DNA of 10,351 nt, from NCBI GenBank assembly GCA_029933495.1, contig JAOZOC010000070.1, positions 1-10,351 of the forward strand, in the 5' to 3' direction. This document shows, one piece after another, positions 1-7,112 of the stretch (its first letter is position 1; each line of letters begins with the position of its first letter). A program made the position numbers and the translations under genes. The notes under the pieces were generated by a model, which searched no databases, had not been told where the DNA came from, and was given only the letters and a program-made list of their open reading frames with translations. The DNA comes from Bacteroidales bacterium (GTDB lineage Bacteria; Bacteroidota; Bacteroidia; Bacteroidales; JAADJA01).

Positions 1-528
1 TTAAATGGAAATGCCTATGTAAGTGGCGATGTGATTACAATGTATGATAAAACACAGGTGGAGGTAGTTAATACCGATGCTGAGGGCCGAATGATACTTG
101 CTGATGCATTGAGTTATGCTAAACAATATGATCCTGAGCTTGTTATTGATGCTGCTACTCTGACCGGAGCTGCGATGAGAGCAATTGGAAAATTTGGTAT
201 TGTTGTTATGAATTCGGGTGCTGACAAGGAATTTGTCCTTTTAAAAAAGAGTGGTAAAAATGTTAATGAACGTCTTGTGGAATTTCCTCTTTGGGAGGAT
301 TATTATGATGAGATAAAATCTGATATTGCGGATATTAAAAATATCGGTGGGCCGGAAGCCGGTGCAATTACTGCAGGAAAGTTTCTGGAGCACTTTACTG
401 ATTATCCGTATATTCACCTCGACATTGCAGGCCCCGCTTTTCTTGGGAAGCCGTACAAGTATAGCACCAGAGGTGGTACAGGGGTTGGCGTGAGGTTGTT
501 ATTCGATTTTATAAAAAGTAAAGTTTAA
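1..528 (+). CDS. pepA: Leucyl aminopeptidase, M17 family (C-terminal part only)
   Basis: The frame is open from the first base, so the gene starts upstream of the window; 175 codons are visible of the roughly 480-500 usual for the family. Codons 24-30 (bases 70-90) read NTDAEGR, the M17 signature. By family knowledge its Asp (bases 76-78) and Glu (82-84) bind the two catalytic metal ions and its Arg (88-90) binds the bicarbonate cofactor. Further family-like segments are DAATLTGA, AGAITAGKFL and HLDIAGPAF. The enzyme is expected to be a cytosolic hexamer that removes N-terminal residues, often Leu, from peptides. The other metal ligands (a Lys and Asp residues) lie upstream, so completeness cannot be judged. 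The GTG at base 31 is internal, not a start. The gene ends 44 bases before pdxA, which has its own promoter-like box. The family call is secure; the symbol is by family only. Confidence 0.93.
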   Translation, partial: LNGNAYVSGDVITMYDKTQVEVVNTDAEGRMILADALSYAKQYDPELVIDAATLTGAAMRAIGKFGIVVMNSGADKEFVLLKKSGKNVNERLVEFPLWEDYYDEIKSDIADIKNIGGPEAGAITAGKFLEHFTDYPYIHLDIAGPAFLGKPYKYSTRGGTGVGVRLLFDFIKSKV

Positions 529-547
529 ATCTTGCTGTTCAATTTTT

Positions 548-555
548 TATCTTTG
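548..555 (+). promoter_or_regulatory. Bacteroidota-type -7 box for pdxA
   Basis: TATCTTTG matches the Bacteroidota primary-sigma -7 consensus TAnnTTTG. It lies 17 bases before the pdxA ATG. A weak -33 element, TTTA at 524-527, sits 20 bases upstream of it and overlaps the stop codon of the aminopeptidase gene. This suggests that pdxA and the genes after it can be transcribed from their own promoter. It is a motif match only. Confidence 0.5.
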
Positions 556-572
556 CAGCCATAAATTTTTAT

Positions 573-1685
573 ATGATGATAAAAAACAAAGAAAAAGATA
601 AAGAAAGAAAGGTCAGGGTTGGTATTTCGCATGGCGATTTTAACGGAATCAGTTATGAGATAATCATTAAGACTTTTCTTGACAAAAGGATGTTGCAGAT
701 GATGACACCGGTTATTTACGGTTCCTCAAAAATTGCATCATATTATCGTAAGACACTCAATTATACAGATATCTCATTCAACCTGGTTCGTAAGGCCGAT
801 CTGGCAAATCCGAATCGTGTAAACATTATCAACTGTTATGATCAGGAAGTAAAGATTGAGATTGGAAAATTGTCAGAGAAAGCAGGCGAGCTTGCTGTCC
901 TTGCTCTTGAGAAAGCAGTATCGGATTTATTGCATAACTCAATTGATGTACTTGTAACAGCTCCTATTAATAAAAAGAGCATTCACTCCGAATCATTTCT
1001 ATTTCCGGGCCATACTGAATATTTGGCAAATAAATTCAATGCTACAGATTATTTAATGATGATGGTGAGTGAAAATCTGAGAATCGGGATAATAACCGGC
1101 CATATTCCTTTGAAAGATGTTTCGGCTGCAATAACTGAAGACCTTATTTTGAGAAAGGTCAGGATTATGAATGAATCTTTGATAAAGGATTTTGCAATTA
1201 CTAAACCCAGAATCGCAGTTCTTGGGCTTAATCCTCATGCTGGTGACGATGGAGTTATTGGAAATGAAGAGACAGAAATAATAATCCCGGCAATAAAAAG
1301 GGCTTATGATGAAGAAATCTTGTGTTTTGGGCCATATCCTGCCGATGGTTTTTTTGGTTCTGCAAATTATACAAAATTTGATGGTGTAATCTCACTTTAT
1401 CACGACCAGGGTATGCTGCCATTCAAAACACTTGCTTTTGGTACCGGTGTTAACTTTACTGCTGGTCTTCCTTATGTGAGAACATCTCCTGCTCACGGAA
1501 CTGCTTTTGACATTGCAGGAAAGAAAAAAGCTTCTCCCGATTCATTCCGGGAGGCTCTATATCTTGCTGTAAATATCTTTAGAAATAGAAAAATCTACGA
1601 AGAGATTTCAAAAAATCCTTTACCGATAGGCGGGAATGGAAATGGGAAAAAGACTGATGGACGGAGCAACAATCAGGTTAGATAA
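573..1685 (+). CDS. pdxA: 4-hydroxythreonine-4-phosphate dehydrogenase PdxA
   Basis: PdxA oxidises 4-phosphohydroxy-L-threonine with NAD; the product decarboxylates to 3-amino-2-oxopropyl phosphate, which PdxJ condenses with deoxyxylulose phosphate to give pyridoxine phosphate. It is a cytosolic, metal-dependent homodimer. The 370 residues cover the family length. GHTEY at 146-150 gives the substrate residues H147/T148. The metal histidines are H177 (TGHIPL), H222 (NPHAGDDG) and H277 (YHDQG). All sit 11 residues after their E. coli counterparts (H136/T137, H166, H211, H266), so the active site is complete. TSPAHGTAFDIAG (305-317) is also characteristic. The glycine-rich N-terminal motif reads GDFNGISYE rather than the proteobacterial GDPAGIGPE. 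The first 13 residues are lysine-rich and the last 20 are rich in Gly, Asn and Lys; neither end is conserved. A second ATG directly follows the first, and no Shine-Dalgarno sequence separates them. Only 7 bases lie between this stop and murF-alr, which implies cotranscription. Confidence 0.95.
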   Translation: MMIKNKEKDKERKVRVGISHGDFNGISYEIIIKTFLDKRMLQMMTPVIYGSSKIASYYRKTLNYTDISFNLVRKADLANPNRVNIINCYDQEVKIEIGKLSEKAGELAVLALEKAVSDLLHNSIDVLVTAPINKKSIHSESFLFPGHTEYLANKFNATDYLMMMVSENLRIGIITGHIPLKDVSAAITEDLILRKVRIMNESLIKDFAITKPRIAVLGLNPHAGDDGVIGNEETEIIIPAIKRAYDEEILCFGPYPADGFFGSANYTKFDGVISLYHDQGMLPFKTLAFGTGVNFTAGLPYVRTSPAHGTAFDIAGKKKASPDSFREALYLAVNIFRNRKIYEEISKNPLPIGGNGNGKKTDGRSNNQVR

Positions 1686-1692
1686 ATAATTT

Positions 1693-4185
1693 ATGTCTTC
1701 TGTAAAATATTCGATAAGTGATGTTGTGGAATTCACAAATGGTGAGCTTATTAATGAAGGAGCTGAAGGGAAGTTTATTTCTGACATTCTAATTGATTCC
1801 AGAAGACTTGTTACTCCTGAGGATTCCCTTTTCTTTGCTCTGGTTTCAAAAAAAAATAACGGGCATAAATATCTAAATGAACTTTACGAAAAGGGTGTCA
1901 GAAATTTTGTTGTATCTGAGGATATAGTGGAACATACGGATGCAAACTATATTTTGGTTGAAAATACACTCGATGCTCTTCAGAAATTTGCCACACGGCA
2001 TCGTCTGCACTTTGATATCCCTGTTATTGGCATTACAGGCTCCAATGGAAAGACAATTGTTAAGGAGTGGTTGTTTCAGTTGATGAGCCCCGATAAGAAG
2101 ATCATAAGAAGTCCGAAAAGCTATAATTCGCAAATAGGCGTTCCATTATCTGTCTGGCAAATGCGCCCGGATTTTGACTTCGCTGTGTTTGAAGCCGGAA
2201 TTTCAGAGCCTGACGAGATGGACAGGCTAAGGGGGATAATAAATCCAACAATCGGGATTTTTACAAACATCGGCCCTGCACACAGCGAAAATTTTATTAC
2301 CATAAATCAGAAAGCAGGAGAGAAACTGAAGCTTTTTACAAAAGTTGATACTTTAATCTATTGTCCTGATTATTCTGCTATTCAGGAGACAATTATCAAA
2401 TCGGAAATACTTGGAAACATTAATACATTTACCTGGAGTCGTAAGGAGGAGCAGGATGTCGACCTTTTGGTTAAAAAACCGATACGAAACAGAAATAACA
2501 CTTTGACAATTAAAGCGATTTACAGAGGTGATGAAATTAGTATTATAATACCTTTTACTGACGATGCTTCGCTTGAAAATGCAATCCATTGTTGGGCTAC
2601 AATGTTGTATCTTGGATATGACAATGATATTATAACGCAAAGAATGACTAGTCTCCAGCCAATAGCAATGCGCCTTGAGATGAAAGAGGGGGTTAATCAT
2701 TGCTCGGTTATTAATGATAGCTATAATTCTGATATTAATTCCTTAAACATAGCTTTGGATTTTCTAAATCAGCAGAATCAACATAAAAGAAAGAGTGTGA
2801 TCCTTTCAGATATTCTGCAGAGCGGACAAAATGATGATGACCTTTATGAGGAAGTTGCAAGCTTGATAAACAATAAAGGTATTGATAAATTTATTGGAAT
2901 AGGAAAAGCTATTAGTAACCATTCAGGTAAATTTACTGGTGAGAAAGCTTTTTATCCTACGACACGCGATTTTCTTCAAAAGTGCTCATTTGCCAATTTT
3001 CAGAATGAAACTATTTTGCTGAAAGGAGCTCGGATTTTTGAGTTTGAGCAGATAAGTCAGGCGCTGCAACAAAAGGCTCACGAAACGATCCTCGAGATAA
3101 ATCTAAACGCGTTAATTAGTAACCTTGACTATTTTAGACAAAAACTTAGACCTGAAACAAAGATTATGGCCATGGTCAAGGCTTTTTCATACGGAAGTGG
3201 GAGTTTTGAGATTGCTAATATTCTTCAGTACCATCATGTTGATTACCTTGTTGTGGCTTATGCTGACGAGGGTGTTGAACTCAGGAAGTCGGGGATAAAA
3301 GTTCCAATTATGGTGATGAATCCAGAAGAACAAAGTTTTGATGATATAATAAAGCATAATCTTGAACCTGAGATTTATAATTTCAGGTCATTACACCTGC
3401 TTGAAGAAGCAATAAGGCGGAATATAATACCAGAAAACAAGCCTATAAAAATTCATATTAAGCTTGATACAGGAATGCACAGGCTCGGTTTTCTTTCTGA
3501 TGAAATTGACGAGCTAATTGCAAAATTGTCGAAAATCAATTCGGTATATCTCCAGTCAGTGTTCTCACATCTCGCCTCAAGCGAAGATTCGGACGATGAT
3601 GACTTCACAGATTATCAGGTGGGGCAGTTTAAAGCAATGGCAGAGAGAATAAAAGCTCATTCCGATCATCATATTATGATGCATATACTCAACTCGGCCG
3701 GGATAACCCGTTTCCCACAGTATCAGTTTGATATGGTTAGACTTGGTATTAGCCTTTATGGTGTGTCGTCAGTTATATCTAATAAAGATAGTCTGGAAAA
3801 TGTGAGTACTCTGAGATCAACAATCTCACAAATAAAAAAGATAAATCCTGGTGAAACAATCGGATATAATCGGACATGGAAAGCAGAAAAGGAGATGATA
3901 ATAGCTGTTGTTCCGATTGGTTATGCCGATGGTCTTGACAGAAAACTAAGTAATGGTAAAGGGAGGCTTTATATTAATGGAGTTGAGGCACCTTTTGTGG
4001 GGAGTATTTGTATGGATATGTGTATGATTGACATAACCGGAATAGATGTAAATGAAGGAGATGATGTCATTGTATTTGACAGTGAACATCCGATTACGAT
4101 CCTTGCCCGTGATCTTGATACTATTCCTTATGAGGTTTTAACAAGCATTTCGAGAAGAGTAAAAAGGGTTTATTTCCATGAATAA
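1693..4185 (+). CDS. murF/alr: Bifunctional MurF (UDP-MurNAc-tripeptide:D-Ala-D-Ala ligase) / alanine racemase
   Basis: This 830-residue fusion joins two complete enzymes. Residues 1 to about 455 are MurF, which uses ATP to add D-Ala-D-Ala to UDP-MurNAc-tripeptide, the last cytosolic nucleotide-precursor step of peptidoglycan synthesis. The P-loop is GITGSNGKT at 113-121 (K120, T121), followed by the middle-domain segment around FEAGISEPDEM (166-176) and NDSYNSDINS (341-350). From about residue 464 the chain is a fold-type III, PLP-dependent alanine racemase. K496 (MVKAFSYG) should form the Schiff base and Y725 (IGYNRTW) is the second catalytic base. Supporting residues are R597 (DTGMHRLG), R683 (MVRLGISLYG), PIGYADG (741-747) and CMDM (773-776). 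The K-to-Y spacing of 229 is close to the 226 of Geobacillus Alr. The PLP motif is MVKAFSYG instead of the common VKANAYG. This fusion is known in Bacteroidota. It follows pdxA by 7 bases, which links PLP supply to a PLP enzyme. Confidence 0.96.
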   Translation: MSSVKYSISDVVEFTNGELINEGAEGKFISDILIDSRRLVTPEDSLFFALVSKKNNGHKYLNELYEKGVRNFVVSEDIVEHTDANYILVENTLDALQKFATRHRLHFDIPVIGITGSNGKTIVKEWLFQLMSPDKKIIRSPKSYNSQIGVPLSVWQMRPDFDFAVFEAGISEPDEMDRLRGIINPTIGIFTNIGPAHSENFITINQKAGEKLKLFTKVDTLIYCPDYSAIQETIIKSEILGNINTFTWSRKEEQDVDLLVKKPIRNRNNTLTIKAIYRGDEISIIIPFTDDASLENAIHCWATMLYLGYDNDIITQRMTSLQPIAMRLEMKEGVNHCSVINDSYNSDINSLNIALDFLNQQNQHKRKSVILSDILQSGQNDDDLYEEVASLINNKGIDKFIGIGKAISNHSGKFTGEKAFYPTTRDFLQKCSFANFQNETILLKGARIFEFEQISQALQQKAHETILEINLNALISNLDYFRQKLRPETKIMAMVKAFSYGSGSFEIANILQYHHVDYLVVAYADEGVELRKSGIKVPIMVMNPEEQSFDDIIKHNLEPEIYNFRSLHLLEEAIRRNIIPENKPIKIHIKLDTGMHRLGFLSDEIDELIAKLSKINSVYLQSVFSHLASSEDSDDDDFTDYQVGQFKAMAERIKAHSDHHIMMHILNSAGITRFPQYQFDMVRLGISLYGVSSVISNKDSLENVSTLRSTISQIKKINPGETIGYNRTWKAEKEMIIAVVPIGYADGLDRKLSNGKGRLYINGVEAPFVGSICMDMCMIDITGIDVNEGDDVIVFDSEHPITILARDLDTIPYEVLTSISRRVKRVYFHE

Positions 4186-4227
4186 AAAAAGATGTTTTGA
4201 CTAATTTTACAATCAAAAGATAATTAA

Positions 4228-4953
4228 ATGAAATTCGAGAAACTTTCAATCCTGATACCTGCATATAATGAGGCTGCAACCATTCACCTGATTCTTGATA
4301 AGGTGCTTAAAGTAAATCTTATAAATGATATTGAGAAAGAGCTCATTATTGTAAATGATTATTCAACTGATGATACTAAAGGGAAAATTGAAGAGTATAT
4401 TGGTAAGCATCCGGAAGCAAATATAAGACTTTATAATCAGGAGAAAAATATGGGAAAGGGTGCAGCTCTGCACAAAGGTATTGCTCTGGCAACGGGTGAT
4501 TATTTAATTATACAGGATGCAGATCTTGAATACGACCCCCAGGAGTATAATCTTCTGTTAAACCCCGTTCTTGATGGTTTTGCCGATGTGGTTTATGGTT
4601 CACGGTTTATGGGCGGCACTCCTCACCGTATCCTTTTTTTCTGGCATTCAATAGGTAATAAGTTTCTAACTTTTATTTCAAATATGTTTACAAACCTGAA
4701 TTTGTCGGATATGGAGACCTGCTACAAGCTCTTCAGGTCTGACTTGATTAAAAGTCTGAATTTAAAGGAGAAGCGTTTTGGTTTTGAGCCGGAAGTAACT
4801 GCAAAAATATCAAGATTACCCAAAGTCAGGATTTATGAAGTGGGCATTTCATATTACGGACGTACTTACGAAGAGGGTAAAAAGATAAACTGGCAGGATG
4901 GGGTCAGGGCAATCTTGTCTGTGTTGAAATACAATGTTTTTAGCAGAAAATAG
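4228..4953 (+). CDS. Family 2 glycosyltransferase, DPM1/DPG-synthase-like
   Basis: The 241 residues form a single GT-A domain of glycosyltransferase family 2, in the subgroup that includes dolichyl-phosphate mannose and polyprenyl-phosphate glucose synthases. LSILIPAYNE opens the Rossmann-like fold. D44 (IVNDYSTDDT) should contact the nucleotide. QDADLEYDP (96-104) carries the metal-binding DxD motif as D97 and D99. GKGAALHKGIALATGDY (76-92), YGSRFMGG (123-130) and DMETCYKLFR (161-170) are conserved in this subgroup. There is no C-terminal membrane segment, unlike GtrB/ArnC-type relatives, so it is probably soluble or peripheral at the inner membrane. The expected reaction is transfer of a hexose from GDP- or UDP-sugar to a polyprenyl phosphate, but sugar and acceptor cannot be read from sequence. 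It starts 42 bases after murF-alr with no recognisable promoter box, so readthrough from that operon is likely. It converges on the exosortase gene. Confidence 0.88.
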   Translation: MKFEKLSILIPAYNEAATIHLILDKVLKVNLINDIEKELIIVNDYSTDDTKGKIEEYIGKHPEANIRLYNQEKNMGKGAALHKGIALATGDYLIIQDADLEYDPQEYNLLLNPVLDGFADVVYGSRFMGGTPHRILFFWHSIGNKFLTFISNMFTNLNLSDMETCYKLFRSDLIKSLNLKEKRFGFEPEVTAKISRLPKVRIYEVGISYYGRTYEEGKKINWQDGVRAILSVLKYNVFSRK

Positions 4954-5076
4954 AGCCAAGATATAAGACTTTAAAACCAAGAATTAGTCAATAAGATTAC
5001 AAAATAAAGATAGCATACGAGTATTATAGTTACAACAACTCAAGAGTTATTTCATCCCACAGGCTAATCCATAACC

Positions 5077-5685
5077 CTAACTCTTAACCTTTTTCTTTTC
5101 CTTCTTATGATAATAATGCTCATTCCAGTAAACCCACATTGCAAACATCACAACATAGAAAAACGGCCTTGCAATATAATCGTGGATAAAATGCCAGTGC
5201 TCAGGAAGATTTATTGTGACAAATATCATTAATAATATTCTGAATACGTTGGTAAGGTGAACAACAACAAGACCCATAGGGATGTACCAGAGTTTGTTTT
5301 TCCATGATCCTGGGTAAAAAAGCATCAGAACAGTCCATTGATATAGTTGTTTTAATCCCGAACAGCCTAACCCTACAGATGTATATCCATTATTGGCAGC
5401 ATAGTAAAAAACATTACTTTTTACACTACCGTCAATATCTAAAACGTCTAAACTTGTCACATTCACATTAAATAATTCTAAAACCCATTTGCTTTCCAGA
5501 AAAACGTTTCTGGCCAGAGAGTTTCCTGAATTTTTTATGAAATCTACCGCCAAAAAATCCTGTGCGAAATATCTGTACAGAAAATGAAAAATCAGAAGGA
5601 TACCCATAAAAAGGGCCACATCTTTAAATGATTCAAGGTGGTATTTCTTTATAAAATCGTTGAAGGAGTCAATTATTTTACGCAT
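5077..5685 (-). CDS. Exosortase/archaeosortase-family transpeptidase, compact form
   Basis: Exosortases are inner-membrane cysteine transpeptidases that cleave C-terminal sorting signals from secreted proteins and pass them to a surface anchor. The 202-residue product keeps the family's three hallmark segments in order: C108 in GLGCSGLKQ, R149 in NVFRILL, and H168 in FIHDY, each at or beside a hydrophobic segment. Hydrophobic stretches lie at about 24-42, 104-123, 133-159 and 171-187, with a probable periplasmic region at 43-100. The tail after residue 190 is strongly basic and probably cytosolic. At about 200 residues it matches the short single-domain exosortases of Bacteroidota rather than the longer EpsH type with extra domains. 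The subfamily (XrtF, XrtN, XrtX or XrtY type) cannot be assigned by eye. The gene is divergent from an unknown membrane protein. A candidate sorting substrate is encoded about 4.4 kb away. The annotated ATG lies only 5 bases after a -7 box, so the mRNA may be leaderless. Confidence 0.85.
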   Translation of the reverse strand: MRKIIDSFNDFIKKYHLESFKDVALFMGILLIFHFLYRYFAQDFLAVDFIKNSGNSLARNVFLESKWVLELFNVNVTSLDVLDIDGSVKSNVFYYAANNGYTSVGLGCSGLKQLYQWTVLMLFYPGSWKNKLWYIPMGLVVVHLTNVFRILLMIFVTINLPEHWHFIHDYIARPFFYVVMFAMWVYWNEHYYHKKEKKKVKS

Positions 5686-5689
5686 ATGT

Positions 5690-5697
5690 CAAAGTTA
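5690..5697 (-). promoter_or_regulatory. Bacteroidota-type -7 box for the exosortase gene
   Basis: On the - strand this reads TAACTTTG, an exact match to TAnnTTTG. Its last base is followed by only four bases before the A of the exosortase ATG. Transcription would therefore begin at or within a few bases of the start codon. No convincing -33 TTTG is found 19-21 bases upstream. It is identical to the octamer that drives the divergent gene. Confidence 0.45.
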
Positions 5698-5724
5698 TAT
5701 CGAGTTTCTATTGTAATGATGAAA

Positions 5725-5742
5725 AATTAAGCCGGCTAAATT
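5725..5742. promoter_or_regulatory. 18-base dyad between divergent promoters, candidate operator
   Basis: AATTAAGCCGGCTAAATT is an inverted repeat with one mismatched pair (A5729/A5738); its core AGCCGGCT is a perfect palindrome. The G/C core stands out in an A/T-rich intergenic region. It lies between two outward-facing TAACTTTG boxes, 13 bases before the + strand box and 27 bases beyond the - strand box. It therefore covers the -33 region of the membrane-protein promoter. A homodimeric regulator bound here could control both genes. No regulator gene is visible nearby, and the dyad could be chance. Confidence 0.35.
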
Positions 5743-5755
5743 ATAAAATCTTTTG

Positions 5756-5763
5756 TAACTTTG
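5756..5763 (+). promoter_or_regulatory. Bacteroidota-type -7 box for the 443-residue membrane protein
   Basis: TAACTTTG followed by GCA is a strong match to the Bacteroidota -7 consensus TAnnTTTG. It ends 17 bases before the ATG, leaving a leader of about 10 bases rich in A (AAATAAAGAG). No clear -33 TTTG lies 19-21 bases upstream; that position is occupied by the dyad at 5725-5742. Confidence 0.5.
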
Positions 5764-5780
5764 CACACTTAAATAAAGAG

Positions 5781-7112
5781 ATGCCAAAGCATATACATGA
5801 AGCACGCAGACGAGGGACTAGGAGAACTGGGTTTTTTGCCCGATTTATTTTGAATGTCAAAAGGTCTTTAAGTGAAATCTCATTTGGGATGAGTAAAAAG
5901 CCAAAGGAGTACAGACCATATTTGGGTCCGGATAAAAGTTCCAACAACAATGATGAAGTAGTTTATGTAATTGATGACGATGGAGAGACTGTCAGAGAAG
6001 TTAATTATGATAATAAAAATCAGCATAGAAAAAAGCAACGGGTAAATAAGATTTTTTCATTTTCTGAAATGAAGCAAAAACGAATTTCTAACAAAAAAAA
6101 ACGTAAAAAGAAAATTCAGCAAAAAAGAATAGAAAAGAAGCATAAAAGAGAATTTAAAAGACAGCAAAGAGTTCATTTTATCCGAAAATTTATACATGGT
6201 TATAAAGGCGGCGGTGAAACATTTTTTAATGAAGAAGAGCATATAAGTGAAGAGAGGAAAAAGCAAATTAAAAAAGGGTACTACTATTATACGGTTAACT
6301 CCATTGCTCTTTATATTATTGCTTACCTGTTGGTTTACATGGTCTATCAGCTAACTGTACTAGTTGTTGCTTCAAGGTGGGGTTTGGATTCCGTTTTATA
6401 TTACTACGACCTTGCTTTTAATGATTACTCCCCCTTATGGTCGCGTTATAATATAATTATAGTTACATTTTCAGGACCTTTCATCTCTTTGGTGATAGGC
6501 TTTTTGTTTTATAAATGGGTTGCAGACAGGCCAAAAGCTAAGGGTTTTCTGAAATTGTTTGTGTTGTGGATTGGATTCCATGGATTTAATCTGTTTCTTG
6601 GTGCCTTTGTTTCGGGTGTTTCGTTTGATGAAGGATTCGGGTATGTTGCAAACTGGCTATACCTGAATGTGTTTTGGAAATTTTTAATTTCTTTGATATT
6701 TCTGTTTATTCTTGGTATGACAGGTTACTTTTCGGCACAGAAATTCCTTGAAACTTCCAATTCGCTTTATAGGGTCCAGGAGAAAAACAGGCTGAAATTT
6801 CTTTTTCATCAGGTTGTGCTACCTTGGTTTTTAGGAAGTGCAATTGTTTTTCTGGTAAAGATACCCAATAACATGCCTTATGAAACCGGTACTTTGGTTA
6901 CAATGATGTTTATTGTATTACCCATATTATTTAATCATAAAGCAATGCCAAGACCTAGTATGATAGGTAAAGATGAGCACAGACCTACTAAGATAATCTG
7001 GACTTACATTATTATTTTACTTCTGGTTCTGACATTATACAGAGTGGGGCTTGATACAGGTTATCATATAATACTGAAATACAAGATTTCGCTGAGTATT
7101 AATCCGGTTTAG
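5781..7112 (+). CDS. Polytopic membrane protein of unknown function with a highly basic N-terminal region
   Basis: I do not recognise this 443-residue protein. The first 165 or so residues are hydrophilic and have no signal peptide, so they are probably cytosolic. Within them, 83-137 is extremely rich in Lys and Arg (for example KKKRKKK at 105-111), while VYVIDDDGETVREV (61-74) is a short acidic, strand-like patch. Hydrophobic segments follow at about 171-197, 223-245, 256-278, 296-317, 342-360, 370-386 and 405-422, so six or seven membrane spans are likely. Segments such as SGPFISLVIG (231-240) and FHGFNLFLGAFVSG (266-279) vaguely recall M50-type membrane peptidases, but no HExxH zinc site is present and I do not claim that function. 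The gene shares a 95-base divergent upstream region with the exosortase gene, so it may be a partner of that system; this is inference from position only. Its TAG stop directly abuts the rnr stop. The ATG fits the -7 box upstream and leaves no long leader. Confidence 0.85.
   Translation: MPKHIHEARRRGTRRTGFFARFILNVKRSLSEISFGMSKKPKEYRPYLGPDKSSNNNDEVVYVIDDDGETVREVNYDNKNQHRKKQRVNKIFSFSEMKQKRISNKKKRKKKIQQKRIEKKHKREFKRQQRVHFIRKFIHGYKGGGETFFNEEEHISEERKKQIKKGYYYYTVNSIALYIIAYLLVYMVYQLTVLVVASRWGLDSVLYYYDLAFNDYSPLWSRYNIIIVTFSGPFISLVIGFLFYKWVADRPKAKGFLKLFVLWIGFHGFNLFLGAFVSGVSFDEGFGYVANWLYLNVFWKFLISLIFLFILGMTGYFSAQKFLETSNSLYRVQEKNRLKFLFHQVVLPWFLGSAIVFLVKIPNNMPYETGTLVTMMFIVLPILFNHKAMPRPSMIGKDEHRPTKIIWTYIIILLLVLTLYRVGLDTGYHIILKYKISLSINPV

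Noticed and set aside
1642..1689. A 15-codon frame starting ATGGGAAAAAGA overlaps the 3' end of pdxA in another frame, hinting at a frameshifted pdxA tail.
   Set aside because: The pdxA catalytic region is intact, the C-terminal tail of this family is variable, and the short frame has no recognisable content.
5037..5048. AACTC-AA-GAGTT inverted repeat between the convergent glycosyltransferase and exosortase genes, considered as a terminator.
   Set aside because: A 5-base stem with a 2-base loop, A/T-rich and without a T-run, is too weak to support.
4954..5076. Searched this gap for a small gene, RNA gene or promoter.
   Set aside because: No start with a plausible coding frame, no tRNA-like fold and no TAnnTTTG box were seen.
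5781..7112. Possible M50-type membrane metallopeptidase, based on SGPFISLVIG and FHGFNLFLG.
   Set aside because: No HExxH motif and no second metal-ligand motif are present, so a peptidase call is unsupported.
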